Assembly (NCBI GenBank): GCA_945862935.1
Contig: CAMBBO010000003.1
Coordinates: 1-42,640, forward strand
Length of the DNA stretch: 42,640 nt
Origin: Pseudorhodoplanes sinuspersici
GTDB taxonomy: Bacteria > Pseudomonadota > Alphaproteobacteria > Rhizobiales > Xanthobacteraceae
Direction of reading: 5' to 3'
A program made the position numbers and the translations under genes. Of this stretch, positions 1-8,231 are shown in pieces. The notes under the pieces are model-generated. The model did not search any database. It saw only the letters and a program-made list of their open reading frames with translations, and was not told where the DNA came from. Every line of letters starts with the position of its first letter. Within the stretch, counting starts at the first letter, position 1.

Positions 1-1
1 A

Positions 2-205
2 CGCGGCGCGGTCGAGGTCAGCGACGACGAACGGCTGGTGGCACAACTCGGCGGGTGGCTCCGCAACGGCGAGGCGCGGCAACAAAGCGCGCAAGCCGGT
101 ATCAAGACCGTGACGCGGCTTGGTGGCGCACTGGAGCGAACGCTGCTGCAACTCCAGCCTTACCTGATGCAATTGCATATCAACTTGCGGCCGGGCGATG
201 CGTGA
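2..205 (+). CDS. waaA: 3-deoxy-D-manno-octulosonic acid transferase, C-terminal end (partial)
   Basis: The window opens inside an open frame that ends at a TGA overlapping the lpxK start. Only the last 67 residues are present, including an ERTLLQLQPYL stretch that I recognise as typical of the C-terminus of Kdo transferase (WaaA/KdtA). WaaA adds Kdo sugars to lipid IVA at the inner membrane. The 8-bp overlap with lpxK, the kinase acting just before WaaA in lipid A assembly, supports the call because waaA-lpxK is a common order in this group. The glycosyltransferase core lies outside the window, so the call rests on the tail and the neighbour. Confidence 0.75.
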   Translation, partial: RGAVEVSDDERLVAQLGGWLRNGEARQQSAQAGIKTVTRLGGALERTLLQLQPYLMQLHINLRPGDA

Positions 206-1205
206 TCCCGATTTCTGGTGGGAGGATCGCTCCCTCGCGGCTCTGCTGCTGCGGCCTGCAGCCTTTTTCTACGGCGCGATCGCAGCAAACCGAATGCGCC
301 GGACAGGCAAGCGCGCAAATGTGCCGGTGATTTGTCTCGGCAATTTCACGCTTGGCGGCGCCGGCAAAACGCCAGCCGCCATCGCGGTCGCAAAGCTGCT
401 CGGCGATATGGGCGAGCGTCCTTATTTTCTTACGCGCGGCTATGGCGGCACGCTGTCCGGCCCGGTGCAGGTCGATCCGGCAAAACATGGCGCGCGGGAT
501 GTGGGCGACGAGCCCCTTTTGCTTGCGCGCCACGCACCGGTGATTGTCGCGCATGATCGCGCGGCGGGCGCTGGTTTCGCGGAAAGCCGCGGTGCGAGCG
601 CTATCGTGATGGATGACGGCTTGCAAAATCCGGCGCTGCAAAAAGATATTGTCATCGCGGTTGTCGATACGCGGCGGGGCATCGGCAATGCCAATGTCTT
701 TCCGGCGGGTCCCTTGCGCGCGCCACTCAACGCACAACTCGGCCTTGTCGATGCATTGCTCTGGATCGGTGAGCGGCCGCAGCGCGCGGCGGGCGTGATC
801 GAGAAAGCGCGTTCGCGCAACATTGCCGTGCTTCAAGCGCAACTGAAGCTCGACACAGCCGCGATCAAGGCGCTGGGACGCAAAAAGGTTCTTGCCTTTG
901 CAGGGATTGGCGACCCGGAGAAATTCTTCGCAGCGTTATCGGCAGCCGATATCGAAGCCGCCGTCGAGGAAAGCTTCCCCGACCATCATCCCTACAGCGC
1001 CGACGATGCGCGGCGGCTACTCGCCCGCTGCGACGAGCGCGGGTTGATTCCGGTGACGACAGAAAAAGATTTCGTGCGGCTCGCCGGAAGCAGCGAACTC
1101 AAAACGCTCGCGGCGCGGGCGAAAGCACTCCCGGCCAATCTCGAATTCAAGGATGAAAGCGCCGTGCGGAAATTGCTCGAAAAGGCGCGCACGCGGCGCA
1201 AGTAA
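198..1205 (+). CDS. lpxK: Tetraacyldisaccharide 4'-kinase LpxK
   Basis: LpxK phosphorylates the 4' position of the tetraacyl-disaccharide 1-phosphate intermediate to make lipid IVA, at the cytoplasmic face of the inner membrane. The 335-residue length is normal. A hydrophobic N-terminal segment (about 12-32) fits membrane association. The Walker A motif GGAGKTP is at 53-59, RGYGG at 80-84, VGDEP at 102-106 and the family MDDGLQ motif at 138-143. The start is the ATG overlapping the waaA stop, indicating translational coupling. Its stop lies 2 bp from the stop of the convergent DUF2093 gene. Confidence 0.96.
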   Translation: MRDPDFWWEDRSLAALLLRPAAFFYGAIAANRMRRTGKRANVPVICLGNFTLGGAGKTPAAIAVAKLLGDMGERPYFLTRGYGGTLSGPVQVDPAKHGARDVGDEPLLLARHAPVIVAHDRAAGAGFAESRGASAIVMDDGLQNPALQKDIVIAVVDTRRGIGNANVFPAGPLRAPLNAQLGLVDALLWIGERPQRAAGVIEKARSRNIAVLQAQLKLDTAAIKALGRKKVLAFAGIGDPEKFFAALSAADIEAAVEESFPDHHPYSADDARRLLARCDERGLIPVTTEKDFVRLAGSSELKTLAARAKALPANLEFKDESAVRKLLEKARTRRK

Positions 1206-1207
1206 AA

Positions 1208-1438
1208 TTACTTCGCTGCGGATTCCTGGCGGATGACCGCCTCTGGCGAGGCATAGGCTTCCTGCCGGTCGACGCTCCAGTATTTCAGTTCTTCCAGCGG
1301 GATCGGAATGCCGGTCACGGCGCAACGCACGAATGCGCCGGGGCGCACGATGCGAAAATCGCCGTCGAGGAATTTCACCTCGGCTTCACCTGCCATTGGC
1401 GGGGGGCGATCGAACCGATTGAGCAAGAAAACCTCCAT
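1208..1438 (-). CDS. DUF2093 family small protein
   Basis: A 76-residue protein with the DUF2093 signature: a VKFLDGDF strand, RPGAFVRCAVTG, IPLEELKYWSV and a C-terminal QEAYASPEAV. Function is unknown; the family is small and appears mainly in alphaproteobacteria, commonly beside lpxK. The ORF track starts further upstream, but that extension is low-complexity and unlike the family. The listed start is an ATG. A TTG 12 bp downstream (start at 1426) has a clean GGAGG five bases before it and gives an MLNRFDRP N-terminus, so it may be the true start. It converges on lpxK with almost no gap. Confidence 0.85.
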   Translation of the reverse strand: MEVFLLNRFDRPPPMAGEAEVKFLDGDFRIVRPGAFVRCAVTGIPIPLEELKYWSVDRQEAYASPEAVIRQESAAK

Positions 1439-1547
1439 AATGCCGCCGCCCCGTCGAGGGGGCCGCGCCTGCAAGATAGTCTCTGTCACGGCCGCTTGAA
1501 ACCCGCCCTTCGTGCTACACTCGCCATCTTCGCAGGGAGCAAAAGCC

Positions 1548-2366
1548 ATGCGCTTTTTCGCGGCGCTTCTTTTCGTCCTGTTGACTTCGACCTTCGCACG
1601 GGCGGCCGAACCGATGGAGATTGCCTTGGGCGATTTCCGCCTGAAGGCGATGCTTTACCAGCCCGCGGGCGATGGCCCATTCCCTGCGGTCGTCGCCCTG
1701 CATGGCTGCGGCGGATTGGTCAACGCCAACGGCAAGCATCGCCCGGAATACGACGACTGGGCCGACCTGCTCGTCAAAGCGGGTTTTGTCGTGATTTTCC
1801 CGGACAGCTATTCCTCGCGTGGCGTTGGCCCGCAATGCACGGTGCAACGCCGCCCGGTGCGGCCCGACCGCGAACGGCTTGCCGATGCGAATGCAGCCCG
1901 CTCCTGGCTGCAGCACCAGAAATTCGTGCAGGCCGACCGGGTGGGACTGCTTGGCTGGTCGCACGGCGCCATCGCCGCGCTATGGACAGTGCGTCCCAAT
2001 TCCGCGCCGAAGGACAGCCTGCCCGATTTTCGTGCCGCGATTGCGCTCTATCCGGGATGCCGGCGGCTGAACGATACGGCTTGGAGCGCCCGCATCCCGA
2101 CCTTGATCCTGCTTGGAGCGTCCGACGACTGGGTGCGCGCCCGCGACTGCGAACAGATGGTCGCTGAAGCGCGCGGACGAAGCGCGATGGCAACCATCGT
2201 CAAATACCGGGGCGCCTATCACTATTTCGACCGGGCCAATCTGCCCGTTCATGAGCGGACCGGGCGAGCCTTCACGCCCGATGGCAGCGGACGCGTGCAT
2301 GTCGGGACCAATGCCGAAGCCCGTGCGGATGCGCTGAAGCGCGTACCCGACTGGTTGTCGCGCTGA
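1548..2366 (+). CDS. Secreted dienelactone-hydrolase-family protein
   Basis: A 272-residue alpha/beta hydrolase of the dienelactone hydrolase family. I chose the ATG preceded by GGGAG because it opens a clear signal peptide (residues 1-19, ending ARA). After export the fold shows LHGCGG (oxyanion region, 51-56), nucleophile Ser138 in GWSHG, an acid in ASDDW (193/194) and a catalytic His in GAYHYFD (225). Here the nucleophile is Ser, whereas classical dienelactone hydrolases use Cys. The substrate cannot be read from sequence; an ester or lactone in the periplasm is inferred. It stands alone, divergent from the DUF2093 gene. Confidence 0.88.
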   Translation: MRFFAALLFVLLTSTFARAAEPMEIALGDFRLKAMLYQPAGDGPFPAVVALHGCGGLVNANGKHRPEYDDWADLLVKAGFVVIFPDSYSSRGVGPQCTVQRRPVRPDRERLADANAARSWLQHQKFVQADRVGLLGWSHGAIAALWTVRPNSAPKDSLPDFRAAIALYPGCRRLNDTAWSARIPTLILLGASDDWVRARDCEQMVAEARGRSAMATIVKYRGAYHYFDRANLPVHERTGRAFTPDGSGRVHVGTNAEARADALKRVPDWLSR

Positions 2367-2414
2367 TCTGAAAATAAGCAGGCGTCGGCGACCACAGTAT
2401 CAAATTACCTATTT

Positions 2415-2435
2415 TACACATTTATAAAATGTGTA
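2415..2435. promoter_or_regulatory. AT-rich 9-bp inverted repeat before the repeat-protein gene
   Basis: Arms TACACATTT and AAATGTGTA are perfect inverted repeats around a 3-base spacer, in an AT-rich patch between two GC-rich genes. It lies about 107 bp before the chosen start at 2542 and about 49 bp after the hydrolase stop. A T run follows the right arm. It could be an operator for a dimeric repressor or a weak AT-rich terminator for the hydrolase. I cannot decide from sequence. Confidence 0.45.
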
Positions 2436-2541
2436 TTTTTCGAAATGCCCCAGTTTTGGCGGGAACTGGAACGAAGTGGTTACCGCAAGCTTAACCCAGC
2501 GAATTGCGTTTTACCGTTTCGCAACCTGTTGGGAGTGGCAC

Positions 2542-4863
2542 ATGCAGACCCGAAAGATCCTGAACGGCGCCATCATGGGAGGATTGATCCTTCTCGGCAC
2601 CACAGCTTTGACAAGCCCGAGCTTCTCGGCCGGCAAAGGAGTCGGCGTTAGCCTCGGCGGAATTTCAGTCGGCGTTACCGTCGGCGGCGGTGGCGGAGCC
2701 TCGATCTCCACCGGCGGCCTCGGCGGCGCAGTTGGCTCCATCACGTCCGGCGTTAATGGCGCGGTCGGCGGCGTTGCCGGCGGCCTCGGTAATGCAAGTG
2801 GCGCGGGTGGCGGATTCTTCTCGGGCGGTGTTGGAGGCGCATCCGGCGGGGGTTCGGGCGGCGGCTTCTTCAGCGGCGGCTTCGGGCAGCCCATTTCACC
2901 GTCGGTCGGAGTCAATCGAAAAACCCGCAGCGTGAATGTTGGCGGCGACAACGGCGTCACCGTTGGCACTCGCTCATCGAAGCGCAAGCTCGGCGTCGCG
3001 GCCAAGGTTGGCCCCGATACGACGCGCGGCGCAAAGATCGGCACCGAGCTGAATGGAAATCGCGGCGCGACACCGATCACGACCGAGGCGAACGCCTTTA
3101 ACGCACCCGGCACCGATGCTGGCGGCAGCAAGGGCAATATCGCCGCGACCGATGTCGGCGTTCTCAACCGCGCTGGATCGTCCACCGGCAATACCGGCGG
3201 TAAGACCCCATTGGCTGGCACCAACGTTGGCGTTCTCAACAAGGACAGCAAGACCGGCGACACGAACGGACAATCGCAGCTTGGAGCCACCAATGTCAGT
3301 GCGCTCAACAACGGCGGCGAAACCGGCAATACCGGCGGCGTTAAGTCTCCGCTCGCAGGAACGAATGTCGGCGCGCTGAATAACGGCAGCAAAACCGGCG
3401 ACACCGGCACGAACGACGCGGCTCTTGGCGGCACCAATGCCGGTGTGCTGAACGGCCCCGGCAGCCAGACCGGCAACGGCGGCAATTCGGCTGCGAAGCC
3501 GGGCTTCGGGCTTGCATCCACCAATGCTGGCGCTCTCAACGGCGCGGGTAGCAAGACCGGAGACAGCGGCAATCGCACCAATCCGAATGGTATCGCCTCG
3601 ACCAACGCTGGCGTCCTGAACGGTGCAGGCTCGACCACGGGCGACACCGGCAATGCGAACGGCCGCACTATTCCAATCGGCTCGACCAATGCCGGCGTGC
3701 TGAATGGCGCGAACACTCAGACGGGTGACAACGGCAACGGCGCGCCGTCGTCGCTTGCATCAACCAACGCCGGCGTTCTCAACCAGGCCGGCAGCAAGAC
3801 GGGCGAAAGCGGAAACGGCAATGGCCGGTTCTTGCCCCTCACCGCGACCAACGCGGGCGTGCTGAACGGCCCGAACAGCAATACCGGTGACAGCGGCAAT
3901 GCGGCTCCGTCCGCTCTTGCTGCCACCAATGCCGGTATCCTGAACGGCGCAAACTCAAACACAGGTGACAGCGGCAACGGCACCAGCCGTCTCGTTCCGC
4001 TGGCCTCCTCGAACGCCGGCATCCTGAACGGTGCCGACAGCAACACCGGCAATTCGGGCGATCCGGGCGTCGCGGCACTTGCTGCGACCAATGCCGGCAT
4101 CCTGAACGGCGCGGAAACCTCGACCGGTCAGACCGGAACGGGAACTGGCCTTACGCCGCTCGCGGCAAGCAACATCGCGGCGCTGAACGACGTGGGTAGC
4201 AAGACCGGCGACAATGGCGGCGCTGGCAACCTGCTGTCGAACAACACCGCGCTGCTGAACGGCACGGATACGTCAACCGGCAATACCGGCGGCACAGGCA
4301 ACAATCCGATTGTTTCGGGCAACACCGCCATCCTTGACGGCGCTGGCTCGACCACCGGAACCGACGGCACGAACAGCAACAACTTCCCGGTTGTGACCGA
4401 CAACACCAGCATCCTCGGCGGCAATAACACCAACACGGGTGGCAATGCCGGCGACAACGGTTCGACGATTACCTCGGTCCTCGTCAGCATCCTTGCGGGC
4501 GAAGACGGTGGCGCCGGAACGCCGGGTCTGCCGGGCTTGCCGGGGCTTCCCGGAACGCCGGGCACACCGGGTACGAACGGCAACGATGGAAATGACGGCA
4601 CCAACGGTACGAACGGCACCAACGGTAGCGGCGGCGGCGGCGGTGGTGGCGGCGTCGAAATCGGTGGCAACACGTTCAACTACAGCAGCGGCGATGTGAG
4701 TGGTGCTGTTGCGGGCCTGAGCGATGCCGACCGGTCCCGGCTGTGGCGGCGCTGCCTGCTGATCCTCAAGGACCCGAAGCGTTATAAGGAACGTGACGTG
4801 TGGGTCTGCCGCGAGATCGCGAAGAAGCGGGATCTCAAGAAGGAAGCCGCAAACAAGCGCTAA
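2542..4863 (+). CDS. Secreted Asn/Gly-rich repeat protein with collagen-like segment
   Basis: I do not recognise this 773-residue protein as a named family. The start chosen is the ATG six bases after GGGAG; it opens a signal peptide (about 1-30, ending SFSA). Then come a Gly-rich region (about 31-125), a linker with basic patches, and 17 recognisable repeats (about 200-652) with consensus [LI]AxTNAGVLNGAxSxTGDSGN, a short predicted strand followed by a Gly/Asn/Asp turn. Twelve uninterrupted Gly-X-Y triplets (659-694), a run of eight glycines and a basic C-terminal module (705-773) with two cysteines follow. A surface or matrix fibre role is inferred from export and composition. It ends at a strong terminator shared with the convergent beta-barrel gene. 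Confidence 0.85.
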   Translation: MQTRKILNGAIMGGLILLGTTALTSPSFSAGKGVGVSLGGISVGVTVGGGGGASISTGGLGGAVGSITSGVNGAVGGVAGGLGNASGAGGGFFSGGVGGASGGGSGGGFFSGGFGQPISPSVGVNRKTRSVNVGGDNGVTVGTRSSKRKLGVAAKVGPDTTRGAKIGTELNGNRGATPITTEANAFNAPGTDAGGSKGNIAATDVGVLNRAGSSTGNTGGKTPLAGTNVGVLNKDSKTGDTNGQSQLGATNVSALNNGGETGNTGGVKSPLAGTNVGALNNGSKTGDTGTNDAALGGTNAGVLNGPGSQTGNGGNSAAKPGFGLASTNAGALNGAGSKTGDSGNRTNPNGIASTNAGVLNGAGSTTGDTGNANGRTIPIGSTNAGVLNGANTQTGDNGNGAPSSLASTNAGVLNQAGSKTGESGNGNGRFLPLTATNAGVLNGPNSNTGDSGNAAPSALAATNAGILNGANSNTGDSGNGTSRLVPLASSNAGILNGADSNTGNSGDPGVAALAATNAGILNGAETSTGQTGTGTGLTPLAASNIAALNDVGSKTGDNGGAGNLLSNNTALLNGTDTSTGNTGGTGNNPIVSGNTAILDGAGSTTGTDGTNSNNFPVVTDNTSILGGNNTNTGGNAGDNGSTITSVLVSILAGEDGGAGTPGLPGLPGLPGTPGTPGTNGNDGNDGTNGTNGTNGSGGGGGGGGVEIGGNTFNYSSGDVSGAVAGLSDADRSRLWRRCLLILKDPKRYKERDVWVCREIAKKRDLKKEAANKR
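3139..4500 (+). repeat. Tandem 23-29-residue coding repeats (17 copies plus one degenerate)
   Basis: In-frame repeats, each beginning with an [LIV]xx[TS]N[AVT]xxLN strand and continuing with a TG[DN]xGN turn. Units 7-12 (3592-4077) alternate 28 and 26 residues, making three 54-residue double units. Edge copies are more divergent, and the last has lost the Asn pattern. DNA identity is lower than protein identity, so selection appears to keep the protein pattern. Confidence 0.9.
4516..4623 (+). repeat. Collagen-like Gly-X-Y run (12 triplets)
   Basis: The reading frame encodes GTP, three GLP, two GTP, then GTN, two GND and three GTN triplets without a break, followed by GSG and polyglycine. The first half is proline-rich as in bacterial collagen-like proteins; the second half is Asn/Asp/Thr-rich. 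Confidence 0.93.
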
Positions 4864-4884
4864 TCGTTCAAACGATCAATAAAA

Positions 4885-4912
4885 AAACCGGCCGCCGAAA
4901 GGCGGCCGGTTT
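4885..4912. terminator. Bidirectional intrinsic terminator, GAAA loop
   Basis: A perfect 12-bp stem (AAACCGGCCGCC with GGCGGCCGGTTT) closed by a GAAA tetraloop. An A run precedes it and a T-rich tract follows, so it can end transcription on both strands. It sits in the 73-bp gap between the convergent repeat-protein and beta-barrel genes. Confidence 0.93.
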
Positions 4913-4936
4913 CGTTTTGGCAATTCGTTGCCGCGA

Positions 4937-6328
4937 TCAGAGCCTCGCGTTGATCGAGAACATCACGACGTTGCGGTAATAATCCAGCACGCCGGTGCCG
5001 CTCGATCCGAAATTCACCCGGCGGTAATCGACGCCAGCGGTGACGAACGGGTTGATGAAATACTTGAGCGAAGCGAGCGGGCTGATGCTGCGATCGACGC
5101 GATTGCCAAGCCGGAAATCATCCTCCACATAGGAGACGCCGCCGCCGACCAGCCATTGCGGATGGAAGCGCCAGTCGAGACGCGCAGCCGCAGTGCTTTC
5201 GATAACGCTCACGCCCTGCGTCGCCGTGATGACGTTCATCAGAGCGGATTCTTTTGCCTCGCGGCTACCGAGCACGGTCGCTGTCCAGTTCGGCGCAAGT
5301 GCGAAGGCGAGAGCACCGCCATAGGTGTAGGTCGAGATATCTTCAAAGCCGAAGCCGGCATATTCCTGACGCATGTAGCCGGCATAGACTTCGCCCTTCA
5401 CGCGTGCGCTCGGCCCGTCTTCGAGCAGGATGCCGCCAACGGCGCGATAGCCGCGTGAATCGAAATCGTTGAGTGCGTTGGTGTTGAAGTCGCGGCGATT
5501 GCCGGTCCATTCCACGAACACGCTGGTCAGCGGAGCAACCACATAACCGAAGCGTTGCGTGACCGCGCCGATTTCGCCGTTGCGGTATTCCTGGCTGGAA
5601 ATCGTACCGTCCGTGAGCAGCGGATCCTGATAATGGACCCAGAGATTGGCGACACCGGTTGACGACCAGAACCGGCCGAAGCGGCGGTTCAGCGCGCCCG
5701 CCGCCTGGAACGTGTCATAGGCGATCGGTTCGGTGGGGGTCGGAGTTGCAGTGCCGTTGAACAATTCGGATTCACCCGAACCGCGATCTTCGTGCGCGCG
5801 GGTGTAACGGAAGCGGCCGATGACCTGCGTATCGTTGTCCGGCATCCAGAGGCTGTTCAGCGCGGCGCCGCCGTTGACCTGATTTTCGGTGATGTAAGTG
5901 CGGTGCTGGCGGTCTTCGATATAGCCCTGCGCGACAACAGTTGCGCGTTCACCGGCCCAGCGAAGTGCTGCTTCCGGGCGCACGAACGCGACCCAATCGC
6001 TGCGGCGATTTGAATTCGTTGCGAAGACGTTGTCATCGTAATACGCGCCCGCGGTGACGCCCGGATAAAAGACGGTGGCGTTGCCAAGCGCGATGCCGGC
6101 CGGCTGCGCCGGCGTGTTCCATGGATCGACCGCAGGAGCAGGATTCGCGTCGCCTTTGCGGCGTTGCGTTACCGGCTCAGGCGCGCCTTGTGTGGTCGGC
6201 TGAAAGCCATCGACCGACACGGGGGCGGACAAACGGCCGCTCGGTGAATCGACTTGCGCCATGGCGGCACTCGACAAAGCCAGCGTGCTCGCACTCGCGG
6301 CCAACGCTACCAATACAACTGACTTCAT
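4937..6328 (-). CDS. Outer-membrane beta-barrel protein (BBP2_2-like)
   Basis: A 463-residue exported protein. The start chosen has GAGGGGG upstream and opens a signal peptide (1-25, ending AMAQ); the longer ORF start adds an implausible 47 residues. A Pro-rich stretch follows, then from about 90 a beta-barrel pattern with alternating hydrophobic strands and short turns. The early YDDNVFATN motif is typical of the putative beta-barrel porin 2 family. It ends in an Arg-Leu strand (MFSINARL) rather than a classical terminal Phe. Members lie in the outer membrane and are often linked to polysaccharide or surface functions. The cargo is unknown, and proximity to the repeat protein is only suggestive because the genes converge. 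Confidence 0.82.
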   Translation of the reverse strand: MKSVVLVALAASASTLALSSAAMAQVDSPSGRLSAPVSVDGFQPTTQGAPEPVTQRRKGDANPAPAVDPWNTPAQPAGIALGNATVFYPGVTAGAYYDDNVFATNSNRRSDWVAFVRPEAALRWAGERATVVAQGYIEDRQHRTYITENQVNGGAALNSLWMPDNDTQVIGRFRYTRAHEDRGSGESELFNGTATPTPTEPIAYDTFQAAGALNRRFGRFWSSTGVANLWVHYQDPLLTDGTISSQEYRNGEIGAVTQRFGYVVAPLTSVFVEWTGNRRDFNTNALNDFDSRGYRAVGGILLEDGPSARVKGEVYAGYMRQEYAGFGFEDISTYTYGGALAFALAPNWTATVLGSREAKESALMNVITATQGVSVIESTAAARLDWRFHPQWLVGGGVSYVEDDFRLGNRVDRSISPLASLKYFINPFVTAGVDYRRVNFGSSGTGVLDYYRNVVMFSINARL

Positions 6329-6702
6329 CGACGCCCCCTCAACTGCACCAAATCGCTTTCCGCCGCTTGCACGCGTATCCCAAGCGCACCGCAGGATTCC
6401 GGTCGTTGAAAACCGGTATTTCCTTAAGGTCGGAAAACTATAGCCACAGCTTCGCGCTACCCGTGTCATCGGGCGAAATACGCTGAGAGGAGCGTGGATA
6501 AACGGCTAATAAGCTGTGCAGGGAACCGGGAAAATTGAGTTCCAGTATTTGCAACCAACTGAAAAGAAAAATTCTTTTCGTGCGATGCATCACACAACTG
6601 AAGTTCCGTCGCTTGTGGATTAGCTGTGGAAAAACTGTTTGCAAGTTGCAGTCGTTCGAAAGTTCGCGAACGCGCATTGCATTTTTACAACAGAGTTCCG
6701 CG
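6329..6702. other. 374-bp gene-free, AT-richer region with two small palindromes
   Basis: This stretch lies upstream of the beta-barrel gene and downstream of xseA, both on the minus strand. It should hold the beta-barrel promoter and the xseA terminator, but I could not assign either with confidence. Two symmetric elements are visible: GAAAAGAA/TTCTTTTC arms around three A (6561-6579) and a perfect 10-bp palindrome GTTCGCGAAC (6662-6671). Short ORFs here lack a ribosome site or family resemblance and I do not call them genes. Confidence 0.6.
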
Positions 6703-8145
6703 TCACGAGAACAGGCTGCCCTGTCCCGATGAACCGGTTCCACTTTTTCGTGGGCGCGGCCTTGCCGGCGTGTCCTCGGATTGCGCTGGCGGATTGTCAC
6801 CCGCCTGCGCGGTGACACGGCCGTCGGCAAATTCGATTTCAAGCGCCATTCCTGCTGCAACGGCTGCAACCGAATGAAGTGGTGCGCCTGCCGCATCGCG
6901 AACCAGCGCGAAGCCACGTCTCAACACGTCCTTGTAGGAAAACGCGTTGAGCAATTTGGCCAAACCTTGCAGGCGCTGGTCCAGCCGCAGGATGTAATTG
7001 CCATGTGCGCGCGCGCCGCGCTGCGCCAATGCCTGCACAAGTTCGCGGCCGCGCTGGGTGCGCTGGCGCAGGAGTTGCGGCGACAGCCGCCCGGACAGCC
7101 GCGAGAATTGCTGATGATGCACATGGGCGTTGGCGAGCAAGGCGCGCGGCAATTTATCCGACGCGGTGTCGAGCCGCTGGCGCGGAATGGATAACAGCGT
7201 GTCGAGTGTCGGCAGCGCGCGCATGGCTGCGCGCAATTCGTTGCGGCGCTCATCCTGTGCGCGCTTCCAAACCGCACGAATGCGGCGCACTTGGCTCTCC
7301 AGCCGCGCGCAAAGATCAGCGTGGACCGGCACCGCCATTTCGGCAGCCGCCGTTGGCGTCGGCGCGCGCTTGTCGGAGGCAAAGTCGATCAGCGTCACGT
7401 CGGTCTCGTGGCCGACCGCGGAGATCAGCGGGATCATGCTCTCGGCCGCGGCGCGAACGACGATTTCCTCGTTGAACGACCAGAGATCCTCAAGCGACCC
7501 GCCGCCGCGCGCAACGATCAGCACATCGGGGCGCGGAATTTTTCCGCCTTCGGGCAGCGCATTAAAGCCCCGGATCGCGGCCGCGATTTCCGCAGCAGCC
7601 GTCTCGCCCTGCACGCGCACCGGCCACACGATGACGTGACGCGCGAAGCGATCTTCTAACCGATGCAGGATGTCGCGGATCACGGCTCCTGTCGGAGAGG
7701 TCACGACGCCGATCACCTTCGGCAGGTATGGCAAAATCTGCTTGCGCGCCTCGTCGAACAAGCCTTCGGCGGCGAGCGTTTTCTTGCGTTGCTCAAGCAG
7801 CGCCATCAGCGCGCCAAGACCCGCGGGCTCAAGCGTCTCGATCACGATCTGATAATTCGAACGGCCGGGATAGGTGGTGATCTTGCCGGTGACGACGACT
7901 TCCATCCCCTCTTCCGGCTTGATGCGGAAGCGGTTGAACACCCCCTTCCAGATCACAGCATCGATGCGCGCGCCTTCGTCCTTCAGCGCGAAATAGACGT
8001 GGCCGGAAGAATGTGGCCCGCGATAGCCGGAGATTTCGCCGCGAATGCGGACATGGTCGAACTGGTCCTCGACCACGCGCTTGAGCGCCTGGGAAATCTC
8101 CGAGACGGTCAATTCCACAGCATTGACGAGCGCAGCTTCAGCCAT
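6703..8145 (-). CDS. xseA: Exodeoxyribonuclease VII large subunit
   Basis: XseA is the catalytic subunit of exonuclease VII, which degrades single-stranded DNA to oligonucleotides with the small subunit XseB (not in this window). The 480-residue protein has the N-terminal OB-fold (about 32-107, with [12 protein letters not shown]), then the catalytic-domain motifs [14 protein letters not shown] (146-159), [10 protein letters not shown] (213-222), SAVGHETD (242-249) and [10 protein letters not shown] (260-269), and a long basic helical C-terminal part. The tail ([13 protein letters not shown]) is a usual ending for this group. It is divergent from purD with an 86-bp gap that should carry both promoters. 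Confidence 0.97.
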   Translation of the reverse strand: MAEAALVNAVELTVSEISQALKRVVEDQFDHVRIRGEISGYRGPHSSGHVYFALKDEGARIDAVIWKGVFNRFRIKPEEGMEVVVTGKITTYPGRSNYQIVIETLEPAGLGALMALLEQRKKTLAAEGLFDEARKQILPYLPKVIGVVTSPTGAVIRDILHRLEDRFARHVIVWPVRVQGETAAAEIAAAIRGFNALPEGGKIPRPDVLIVARGGGSLEDLWSFNEEIVVRAAAESMIPLISAVGHETDVTLIDFASDKRAPTPTAAAEMAVPVHADLCARLESQVRRIRAVWKRAQDERRNELRAAMRALPTLDTLLSIPRQRLDTASDKLPRALLANAHVHHQQFSRLSGRLSPQLLRQRTQRGRELVQALAQRGARAHGNYILRLDQRLQGLAKLLNAFSYKDVLRRGFALVRDAAGAPLHSVAAVAAGMALEIEFADGRVTAQAGDNPPAQSEDTPARPRPRKSGTGSSGQGSLFS

Positions 8146-8231
8146 CGGTTGCGAATCGCTTGCGGGGGTTCTTTGTCATGATACATCGGCGTCCAAAGCT
8201 GGACTATGGCCGGGCCTAGAGAGACAGCGCA

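Noticed and set aside
2511-3716. 401-residue Pro/Val-rich ORF on the minus strand inside the repeat-protein gene
   Set aside because: It is the antisense shadow of the repeats (Gly/Asn codons read backwards), with no ribosome site or start of its own. The plus frame has a signal peptide, ribosome site and terminator.
3139-4500. Possible CRISPR-like or mobile repeat array
   Set aside because: The repeats are in-frame coding units without constant DNA repeats or unique spacers, and no cas or transposase gene is present.
6654-6671. LexA-like box (GTTC...GTTC) near xseA
   Set aside because: The two GTTC half-sites are 4 bases apart, whereas the alphaproteobacterial SOS box needs seven.
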